A stretch of 64,000 nt of DNA from assembly GCF_002157835.1 (NCBI RefSeq), contig NZ_CP020809.1, positions 2,728,001 through 2,792,000 of the forward strand. Reading direction: 5' to 3'. The position numbers and the translations under genes were made by a program. Position 1 is the stretch's first letter; every line of letters begins with the position of its first letter. The notes under the pieces were generated by a model. That model did not search any database, had not been told where the DNA came from, and saw only the letters and a program-made list of their open reading frames with translations. Positions 57,082-64,000 of this stretch are shown piece by piece. This stretch comes from Mycobacterium dioxanotrophicus (GTDB lineage: Bacteria > Actinomycetota > Actinomycetes > Mycobacteriales > Mycobacteriaceae).

Positions 57082-57800
57082 CGCGCCGCCAGGCCGAGGG
57101 CGACGAGCGTCGTCGTCACCTCGACGGCGGCGCCCAGCACGTCGCCGGTGATCCCACCGAAGCGGCGCACGCAGTGGGCTACCAGCAGTGCGCACACGCC
57201 GAGGGCGATGAGCACGGTCACCGGCCCCTGCCATGGGCGGGGGCCGGCCCAGACCGCCGACGTGGCCAGCGCCAACGCCCATGCGACGACGACTGCGGCC
57301 GGTTGGCTGCCTGCCACCGCCGCACCCAACGAGCTGCCCGGCGCCGCGGGCACCCCTCGTCGGCAGGCCAGCACCGCGGCCACCCGGCCCGTGGCCACCG
57401 CGATCACCACCGCCACGGTGTTCAGTTGCGCGAACGTGCAGGCTTGAACGGCGATCGTGAGCACCAGCGCCGCGACGCCGAACGGGCCCGCGGAGCCGTC
57501 GTGCATCACCGCCAGTGCACGTTCCGGCGGGCCGTAACAGCCCAGGCCGTCGGTGGTGTCGGCCAGTCCGTCGATGTGCAACCCGCGGGTGGCCAGGATC
57601 AGCGCAGCGACCGCGAGCACCCCCGTGAGCGGCCCGGGCCCGAATGCATGCGTACCGGCCCACACCACCGCCGCGGCCAGCCCGCCCAACGCCAGGCCCA
57701 CCAGTGGCAGTGCGGTCAGCGCGCCACGGCCCACCCCGGCCGCCGAACGCACCGGCAGAACCGTGCCGAACGCGAAAGCCGAAGCGACAGAACCGATCAC
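57078..57800 (-). CDS. cobS: Adenosylcobinamide-GDP ribazoletransferase CobS
   Basis: CobS joins adenosylcobinamide-GDP to alpha-ribazole, the step that completes the nucleotide loop of cobalamin. The 240-residue membrane protein has about six hydrophobic segments and the conserved [16 protein letters not shown], followed by [17 protein letters not shown] at 57800 overlaps the cobT stop (GTGA). Its TAG stop is the minus-strand reading of the CTAG in the IS target duplication, so the protein end is not disturbed by the IS. Confidence 0.93.
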   Translation of the reverse strand: MIGSVASAFAFGTVLPVRSAAGVGRGALTALPLVGLALGGLAAAVVWAGTHAFGPGPLTGVLAVAALILATRGLHIDGLADTTDGLGCYGPPERALAVMHDGSAGPFGVAALVLTIAVQACTFAQLNTVAVVIAVATGRVAAVLACRRGVPAAPGSSLGAAVAGSQPAAVVVAWALALATSAVWAGPRPWQGPVTVLIALGVCALLVAHCVRRFGGITGDVLGAAVEVTTTLVALGLAAR

Positions 57801-58858
57801 GACGATTCTTCGGAGATGCCCGCTTCATCGAACGTCGCCATCGAGGTCAGTGCGGCCACCGCGGCCCGCACCACAGGCAACGCCACGGCCGCTCCGGTGC
57901 CCTCGCCGAGCCGCATGCGGAGATCGACGATCGGCTCGAGCTCGAGGTGTGCCAGGGCGAGGGCGTGTGCAGGTTCGGTGGACCGATGACCGGCCTGCCA
58001 CCAGGCCCGCGCGCCGGGCGCGAGCCGGTCGGCCAGCAGTGCCGCGGCCGTCACCACCACGCCGTCGAGCAGCACCGGCGTGCGCCGCACCGCCGCCTGC
58101 GCGCAGAAACCTGCCATCGCCGCCAGGTCGGCGCCGCCGCACACCCGCAGCAGGCCGAGTGGATCACCGGTCACGTTGCGGGCACGGTACAGCGCGTCGC
58201 GGACTGCGGCGGTCTTGCGCATCCAGCCTTCGTCGTCGATGCCGGTGCCTCGGCCGACCGCCGCGACCGGCTCGGTGCCCGTCACGGCCGCGATCAAAGT
58301 TGTTGCGGGGGTGGTGTTTCCGATGCCCATATCGCCGGCGATGAGCAGATCGGCACCGGAGTCGACTTCCTCGTCGGCGATGCGGGCACCGGCCGCGACC
58401 GCCGCGGCTGCTTCGGCGGCGGTGAGGGCGTCTTCGACCGCGATGTTTCCCGACCCGCGGCGGACCTTGTAGGCGCCGATCGCGGGGGAGAGCGGCTCGT
58501 CGCAGTCGACGGCGACGTCGGCCACCCGCACCGTCGCGCCCGCCAACTCGGCCAGCACGTTGATGGCGGCGCCACCGGCGTCGAAGTTGGCGATCATCTG
58601 GCCGGTCACCGCCGCCGGAAACGCCGAGACACCTGCCGCGGTCACGCCGTGATCGCCGGCGAAGACCACCACCCGGGGCCGCACGAACTGCCGCGGCGGG
58701 CACACCCCCTGACACGACGCGACCCACACCGACAGGTCCTCCAACCGGCCCAGCGAGCCGGGTGGTTTGGTCAAGCGGTTCTGCCGGGCCCGCGCATCCG
58801 CGGCCACCGCCGCGTCCGGCGCGGTGAGGCCGGCGAACATCGGATCGGGTTCGGTCAC
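57797..58858 (-). CDS. cobT: Nicotinate-nucleotide-dimethylbenzimidazole phosphoribosyltransferase CobT
   Basis: CobT makes alpha-ribazole phosphate from dimethylbenzimidazole and nicotinate mononucleotide, the lower-ligand step of cobalamin. The 353-residue protein has [12 protein letters not shown] near the N-terminus, [26 protein letters not shown] and the catalytic-glutamate-bearing RLGEGTGAA near the C-terminus. GTG at 58858 overlaps the cobU stop (GTGA); the frame extends upstream only as a shadow of cobU. Confidence 0.94.
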   Translation of the reverse strand: MTEPDPMFAGLTAPDAAVAADARARQNRLTKPPGSLGRLEDLSVWVASCQGVCPPRQFVRPRVVVFAGDHGVTAAGVSAFPAAVTGQMIANFDAGGAAINVLAELAGATVRVADVAVDCDEPLSPAIGAYKVRRGSGNIAVEDALTAAEAAAAVAAGARIADEEVDSGADLLIAGDMGIGNTTPATTLIAAVTGTEPVAAVGRGTGIDDEGWMRKTAAVRDALYRARNVTGDPLGLLRVCGGADLAAMAGFCAQAAVRRTPVLLDGVVVTAAALLADRLAPGARAWWQAGHRSTEPAHALALAHLELEPIVDLRMRLGEGTGAAVALPVVRAAVAALTSMATFDEAGISEESS

Positions 58859-59394
58859 GACGGCTCCTTCACTGTGACCGGCTGACCGGCCACGACGAGT
58901 ACCACCCGGTCGCACACCGCCGCCAGGCGCTGATTGACCGTGCCGAGCGCGTCGGCGAACCGGCGGCCGGCCTCGGTGGCGGGCACCACGGTCAGCCCGA
59001 CCTCGGGGCTGACCAGGACGAGGGGAGCGGCGAACGCGGCGACCGCATCCACCAGCTCGTCGACATCGGAATCCACCGGGGCACCCGACCACGCGCCGCG
59101 GCGGTCCATCGTCGCAGTCAGCCAGCCGCCGACATCGTCGAGCAGCGTCGCGATGACTGTTTCGGCGCCCAACTGCCGGACCACGTCGTCAGATCCCGCT
59201 CCGCACTCCACGGTGCTCCAGTGCGCCGGGCGGCGCCCGCGGTGCGCCGCGACGCGAGCGGACCAGTCCGGATCGGTGTCAGCCGCGGGACCGGTGGCCA
59301 GATAGCGCACCGGGCCGTCGGCAGCAGCCTCGACCGCCGCCTCGGCCCACCGCGATTTGCCCGACCGGATCCCGCCGAGCACGAGGGTGCGCAC
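58855..59394 (-). CDS. cobU: Adenosylcobinamide kinase/guanylyltransferase CobU
   Basis: CobU phosphorylates adenosylcobinamide and then adds GMP. The 179-residue protein has the P-loop GGIRSGKS at about residues 8-15, the RYLATGPA stretch, the HRGRRPAHW segment holding the guanylylated histidine and [17 protein letters not shown] at 59394 is the start. cobU, cobT and cobS overlap by 4 bp each (GTGA) and form one tightly coupled unit for the cobalamin nucleotide loop. Confidence 0.93.
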   Translation of the reverse strand: MRTLVLGGIRSGKSRWAEAAVEAAADGPVRYLATGPAADTDPDWSARVAAHRGRRPAHWSTVECGAGSDDVVRQLGAETVIATLLDDVGGWLTATMDRRGAWSGAPVDSDVDELVDAVAAFAAPLVLVSPEVGLTVVPATEAGRRFADALGTVNQRLAAVCDRVVLVVAGQPVTVKEPS

Positions 59395-59420
59395 CCGACG
59401 TCAGGCCGGTTCGACGGACA

Positions 59421-60092
59421 TCAAGAAACCTTGTCGCCGCGACTGACCGCAGGCCGCGGCGCGCGCATCCGACGAATCTGGGAGGCCCGGCTGGCCGCGT
59501 AAAAGCCGAGCTTCCAGCCGCTTTCGGTGTTGCCCGGGAACTTCTCGTCGACCATCCGGTTGACCTTGCGGCCCACCAGGACACCGTCGATCGCCATGAT
59601 CACCACGAGCCCAAGCATCGTGTAGGACATGATCTGCTGGAACTGCAGGCTCGGCAACGCCATCATGAACACGATCATCACCAGCGCCGCTGGCATGAAC
59701 AGGCCCAGCAGATTGCGTCGCGAGTCCACGATGTTGCGGACGTACCGCCGCACTGGGCCCTTGTCGCGCGGCAGCAGGTAGGCGTCGTCGCCGGACATCA
59801 TCTTTTCCCGGCGCTCGGCCATCTCGGCGCGACGGGTCAACTTTTCGGCCTTGCGTTCCTCGCCGGTGAGCTTCGGGCCGCGCAGCTCCTTGCGCCGGCG
59901 CCGTGCCTCGGCGGCGGTCTGCGGGGCCGGCGCCACCGGCCCACGCTTCTTGGCGCCCTCATTGCGCTTGGGGGTAGGCCGGCCCTTGGGCGCCGTGCCG
60001 CCACCGATCGTGGTGTCGGACGCCTCGGCGGCGCTGCCCTTGGCCTCGTCGTTCTCGCCGTCATCGCGCTTCTTACGGCCCAGCAGATTCAC
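59421..60092 (-). CDS. DUF3043 membrane protein (Rv2206-like)
   Basis: This 223-residue protein has a long, charged, mostly helical N-terminal part (about 1-115; Lys/Glu/Arg-rich), then two transmembrane segments (about 130-180; LLGLFMPAALVMIVF and YTMLGLVVIMAIDGVLVG) and a short tail. The function is unknown. GTG at 60092 (VNLLGRKKRDD) is chosen; upstream sequence to 60236 is promoter for the divergent erpA. It lies 26 bp upstream of cobU on the same strand. Confidence 0.87.
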   Translation of the reverse strand: MNLLGRKKRDDGENDEAKGSAAEASDTTIGGGTAPKGRPTPKRNEGAKKRGPVAPAPQTAAEARRRRKELRGPKLTGEERKAEKLTRRAEMAERREKMMSGDDAYLLPRDKGPVRRYVRNIVDSRRNLLGLFMPAALVMIVFMMALPSLQFQQIMSYTMLGLVVIMAIDGVLVGRKVNRMVDEKFPGNTESGWKLGFYAASRASQIRRMRAPRPAVSRGDKVS

Positions 60093-60235
60093 GCAAGTCA
60101 GGTTACTGCCCGCCCGACGGCGCCCGGCCACATGCCCCGCACGCGGTGAGGAGTCGGGAATAGCGCAAGAACGAGGTACCGTTGACTCATAGACTTCGGC
60201 ATCAGGCGATGCCCACGGATGCTTTAGGGAGAGCA

Positions 60236-60592
60236 ATGACTGTTCAGGACGAATCGGCCGTTCAGACTCACGGCGTGATCCTGTCCGACGCCGCGGCCAC
60301 CAAGGCGAAGGCGCTGCTGGACCAGGAGGGTCGCGATGACCTGGCGCTGCGGATCGCGGTCCAGCCGGGCGGCTGCGCGGGCCTTCGTTACAACCTGTTC
60401 TTCGACGACCGCACTCTCGACGGTGACCTGACCTCCGAATTCGGCGGCGTCAAGCTGACTGTCGACCGGATGAGTGCCCCGTACGTTCAGGGCGCCACCA
60501 TCGACTTCGTCGACACCATCGAGAAGCAGGGCTTCACGATCGACAACCCGAACGCCACCGGCTCTTGCGCCTGCGGCGATTCCTTCAACTGA
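60236..60592 (+). CDS. erpA: A-type iron-sulfur cluster carrier ErpA (HesB/IscA family)
   Basis: This 118-residue protein delivers Fe-S clusters to target proteins. The three conserved cysteines are in GGCAGLRY and the C-terminal SCACGDSF, the A-type carrier pattern. The start ATG at 60236 follows an AGGGAGA ribosome site. LipA in this window needs [4Fe-4S] clusters and is a possible client. It converges on the next minus-strand gene across a strong hairpin. Synteny matches Rv2204c. Confidence 0.93.
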   Translation: MTVQDESAVQTHGVILSDAAATKAKALLDQEGRDDLALRIAVQPGGCAGLRYNLFFDDRTLDGDLTSEFGGVKLTVDRMSAPYVQGATIDFVDTIEKQGFTIDNPNATGSCACGDSFN

Positions 60593-60612
60593 TCTCGTTC
60601 TGACGCCGCCCC

Positions 60613-60641
60613 TGGCCAGTACTGCTCGTCAGTACTGGCCA
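60613..60641. terminator. Bidirectional stem-loop between convergent genes
   Basis: TGGCCAGTACTG (60613-60624) and CAGTACTGGCCA (60630-60641) form a perfect 12-bp stem with a 5-nt loop. The right arm includes the last codons of the minus-strand membrane-protein gene, so terminator and coding sequence overlap. It lies 21 bp after the erpA stop. Confidence 0.75.
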
Positions 60642-61240
60642 CCGGTGCGCAACACGTAAGAGCACACGAGCACCTCGTCGTGCCCGCCGTCTTTGGCGTC
60701 CTTGGCGACGAGTAGCTGCGCGACACCCTGTGCGTCCTCCCGGGGTGCCTGCTGGCCACGCGCCGGTGCGACTGACATGGTGAAGAGCACCTGTGCCTGC
60801 GTGCCCGACCACGGCACGATCTTGTCGATGCTGGTGACGTCGGCGCGGCCGAACTGCTTGCGGAATGCATCGCTGGCCAGCGTGGCGACCGCGAGATCGG
60901 CCTTGCGGTCCTTGACCGCGTCGTAGAGACCGCACAGCGTATGCCGCGCGATGGTCTCGTCGTCCCCGTCGGTCAGCGCGTTCAGATACTGCTGGATCGC
61001 CGCTTTGGCCTGCTCGTCGGACACCACGCCCGGCTGCTGCGCGGGCTTGCGGGTCACGACCACCACGGCGATGACCCCGGCGAAGACTGCCAGCGCGACA
61101 ACGACGGCGAGAATCCGTGGCCAGCGCCGCCGTTTCGGGTACTGCACCGGCGGCGGGAGCGTCCCCGGATAGACCGACGACGCATCCTCCGGATAAGGCT
61201 CTGGCGGAACGGATTCGGGGTACTGGTAGGGACCAGTCAT
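60629..61240 (-). CDS. Single-pass membrane protein (Rv2203-like)
   Basis: This 203-residue protein has a Pro/Tyr-rich cytoplasmic N-terminus (PYQYPESVPPEPYPE), a transmembrane helix at about residues 42-62 (ILAVVVALAVFAGVIAVVVV) and an extracytoplasmic domain (about 75-203) resembling the DUF4878/lumazine-like NTF2 fold in other mycobacterial proteins (AAIQQYLNALTDGDDETIARH). Role unknown. ATG at 61240 is the start. Its stop lies in a shared terminator hairpin. Confidence 0.85.
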   Translation of the reverse strand: MTGPYQYPESVPPEPYPEDASSVYPGTLPPPVQYPKRRRWPRILAVVVALAVFAGVIAVVVVTRKPAQQPGVVSDEQAKAAIQQYLNALTDGDDETIARHTLCGLYDAVKDRKADLAVATLASDAFRKQFGRADVTSIDKIVPWSGTQAQVLFTMSVAPARGQQAPREDAQGVAQLLVAKDAKDGGHDEVLVCSYVLRTGGQY

Positions 61241-61271
61241 TAAATGGCGCTCCCCGCAGGTATGTTTTGTG

Positions 61272-61292
61272 GATCACCGCTCGACGGTGATC
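61272..61292. promoter_or_regulatory. Inverted repeat in the divergent promoter before adoK
   Basis: GATCACCG (61272-61279) and CGGTGATC (61285-61292) form a perfect 8-bp inverted repeat with a 5-base spacer. It lies 32 bp before the start of the minus-strand membrane-protein gene, in the 172-bp divergent gap with adoK. It could be an operator. No regulator is assigned. Confidence 0.35.
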
Positions 61293-61406
61293 TGGCGTAC
61301 AGCTACAGGCAGGTTAGCGCACCCCACGGGGCCCGACCGCGTACGACGACGGTGCTGGGGGCGCGCGCGTAGCCTTATCTAGACGACTTAACGAAATTAA
61401 GGATGA

Positions 61407-62396
<990 letters not shown>

Positions 62397-62423
62397 GGGC
62401 TCACGCCCAGATCGAAGCGCCGC

Positions 62424-64000
62424 CTACAGCTGTACCGGGTAGTGCGGCTCTTTGATCTGAGGCGTCACGCTGTGCTCGACGAAGATCGCGTGCCACAGCA
62501 TGAAGATCAGTACGGTCCACAACCGGCGGCTGTGATCACTGACCCCGCTGCGGTGCTCGTCGAGCATGACGCGCACCGCCGCCAGGTCGATCAGCTCACC
62601 GGCCTGGGACGCGGCCACCGTCGCGTACGCCCAGTCCAGCAGCTCACCGGCCCGCAGCCAGTGCCGGATCGGCACCGGGAAACCCAGCTTGGGGCGGTGC
62701 AGCACGTGGGCCGGGATGATCGGCTCCAGCGCCCGGCGCAGCGCGTACTTGGTGGTCGACCGGGTGATCTTTTGGTCGACCGGCAGCCGTGAGGCCACCG
62801 CGAACACTTCGGGATCAAGGAACGGCACCCGCAGCTCCAGCGAGTTGGCCATGGTCATCTTGTCGGCCTTGACCAGGATGTCGCCGCGCAGCCAGGTGAA
62901 CAGGTCGATGTGCTGCATGCGGGCCACCGGATCCCAGCTGTCGGACTGGGCGTAGATCGCGCTCGTGACGTCGGTGTGGGTCCAGTCCTCGCGGAAACCG
63001 GTCAGCACAGCGCGCAGCTGGTCGTCGGAGAAGCTGCGGGCGTTGCCGTAGTAGCGCTCTTCCAGCGTCAACGAACCGCGGTGCAGCAGGCTCTTGCCGC
63101 GCATGCCCTCCGGTAGCGGTTTCGATGCCTTGCCCAGCGATTTACGGACCGGGCGGGGGAGATAATCGAACGGTTTGAGTGACAGCGGCTCGCGGTAGAT
63201 CGTGTAACCGCCGAACAACTCGTCGGCGCCCTCACCGGAGAGCACCACCTTGACGTGTTTGCGGGCCTCTCGGGCGATGAAGAACAGCGGCACCAGCGCG
63301 GGGTCGGCCACCGGCTCGTCCAGATACCAGACGATCTCCGGCAGTGCCTCGACGAATTCGGCCTGGCTGACCACCTTGGTGATGTGCCGGGCGCCGATGG
63401 CTTCCGCGGACGCGACGGCGACGTCGACCTCCGAGAATCCCTCGCGCTCGAAGCCCGTGGTGAACGTGATCAGCCGCGGGTTGTGTCGCATCGCCAGCGC
63501 GGCGATGGCCGTCGAGTCGATGCCGCCCGACAGGAACGCGCCCACCGTCACGTCGGCCCGCATGTGCTTGGCGACCGAGTCCTCCAGCGCCGCGGTGATC
63601 TCGTCGTAGCGGGCCTGCTCCTCGCCGGCGATGACCGGCACAGCGGAGAACTTCGGCTCGAAATAGCGGGTCACCTCGGGCCGCGAGCCGGGCCGGATCC
63701 GGGCGTAGCTGCCCGATTCGAGCCGCCGGATGCCGCGGTTCAGGGTCTCCGGTTCGGGCACGTACTGCAGCACGGTGTAGTGCTGCACGGCGCGTTCATC
63801 GATGCCGAGGTCCAGATCGAGCGCCGGGGCCAAGTCCAGCAGGCACTTCTTCTCGCTGCCCACGGCCGTGCCGCCCGGACCGGTCGCCATGAACAGCGGC
63901 TTGATGCCGAACGGGTCGCGGGCGCAGAACATCTCGCGTTCCTGGGTGTCCCACAACGCGAAGGCGAACATGCCGCGCAGCCGGTGCAGCGCCTCGGTAC
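62424..64000 (-). CDS. asnB: Asparagine synthetase AsnB (N-terminus missing)
   Basis: AsnB makes asparagine (or amidates another substrate) from glutamine and ATP. The window holds the C-terminal ~525 residues: the end of the glutaminase domain (MFAFALWDT, FCARDPFGIKPL) and the synthetase domain with the ATP pyrophosphatase loop SGGIDS. The KPDKADKMTMANSLELRVPFLD-type stretch and VLSGEGADELFGGY are present. The N-terminal cysteine nucleophile lies beyond the right edge. The stop at 62424 is 27 bp after adoK, convergent. It resembles Rv2201. Confidence 0.93.
   Translation of the reverse strand, partial: TEALHRLRGMFAFALWDTQEREMFCARDPFGIKPLFMATGPGGTAVGSEKKCLLDLAPALDLDLGIDERAVQHYTVLQYVPEPETLNRGIRRLESGSYARIRPGSRPEVTRYFEPKFSAVPVIAGEEQARYDEITAALEDSVAKHMRADVTVGAFLSGGIDSTAIAALAMRHNPRLITFTTGFEREGFSEVDVAVASAEAIGARHITKVVSQAEFVEALPEIVWYLDEPVADPALVPLFFIAREARKHVKVVLSGEGADELFGGYTIYREPLSLKPFDYLPRPVRKSLGKASKPLPEGMRGKSLLHRGSLTLEERYYGNARSFSDDQLRAVLTGFREDWTHTDVTSAIYAQSDSWDPVARMQHIDLFTWLRGDILVKADKMTMANSLELRVPFLDPEVFAVASRLPVDQKITRSTTKYALRRALEPIIPAHVLHRPKLGFPVPIRHWLRAGELLDWAYATVAASQAGELIDLAAVRVMLDEHRSGVSDHSRRLWTVLIFMLWHAIFVEHSVTPQIKEPHYPVQL

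Overview
The window is high-GC chromosomal DNA from a mycobacterium, most likely a fast-growing Mycolicibacterium-type species. The evidence is a FAS-II mycolate cluster (kasA, acpM, fabD) with its regulator mabR, PtpA/PtkA, a Hip1/CaeA-type lipoprotein protease, F420-dependent enzymes, and gene order that closely follows the M. tuberculosis Rv2245-Rv2201 segment, inverted and carrying extra genes. Family assignments come from reading the translations and remembered synteny; no database search was run.

Region by region. 1-8.2 kb: kasA (cut by the left edge), acpM, fabD, mabR and aceE on the minus strand, then a lipoprotein, a DUF3052 protein and ahpE on the plus strand. 8.27-8.34 kb: tRNA-Val(UAC). 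8.35-12.6 kb: an accessory block directly 3' of the tRNA with three proteins I do not recognise, a decayed VOC-gene relic, a PAS-ANTAR protein and a helical protein. 12.6-20.8 kb: conserved core (VOC protein, MpaB-like oxygenase, cobD, SURF1, ptpA, ptkA, cobC, Nif3-like, zinc ribbon, RNase HI-phosphatase). 20.8-25.3 kb: variable genes (XRE-cupin regulator opposite an FAD oxidoreductase and a methyltransferase, a frameshifted HNH endonuclease gene, and an AraC-VOC pair). 25.28-25.67 kb: rnpB, the RNase P RNA. 25.7-31.2 kb: CYTH-CHAD protein, TetR regulator, enoyl-CoA hydratase, panB and a wax-ester/DGAT enzyme. 31.2-43.5 kb: two Hip1-like hydrolases, then a nitrogen block (glnA2, glnE, glnA1) interrupted by a thioesterase, an F420-type oxidoreductase, DoxX and dtd. 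43.5-48.9 kb: lipoate/2-oxoacid dehydrogenase operon (dlaT, SDR, lipB, lipA, DUF4191). 48.9-56 kb: a small conserved protein, ephD, pepB, an adenylyl cyclase, gcvT and ilvE. 55.98-57.08 kb: an intact IS481-family element. 57-59.4 kb: cobU-cobT-cobS. 59.4-64 kb: DUF3043, erpA, a membrane protein, adoK and asnB (cut by the right edge).

How the genes fit together. AceE and DlaT supply E1 and E2 of pyruvate dehydrogenase, and LipB/LipA lipoylate DlaT, so acetyl-CoA formation lies close to the FAS-II genes that use it. Glutamine synthetase (GlnA1), its adenylyltransferase (GlnE) and the paralogue GlnA2 form a nitrogen-assimilation group. Six cobalamin genes (cobD, cobC, cobU, cobT, cobS and the phosphatase domain of the RNase H fusion) are scattered through the window.

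Most unusual points: (1) short repeats with an exact 25-bp period cover the stop codons of three unrelated genes (glnE, glnA1, pepB), with no shared sequence; (2) the IS481-type element sits in a CTAG that had served as the shared stop of two convergent genes, so its target duplication restores both stops and also supplies the transposase's own stop codon; (3) single-base losses, mostly in homopolymer runs, break dlaT and an HNH gene, which suggests sequencing error at least for dlaT; (4) a near-perfect 22-bp-arm hairpin lies between aceE and mabR, and a TTTTGT-N9-ACAAAA operator candidate lies upstream of fabD; (5) the accessory block beside tRNA-Val.
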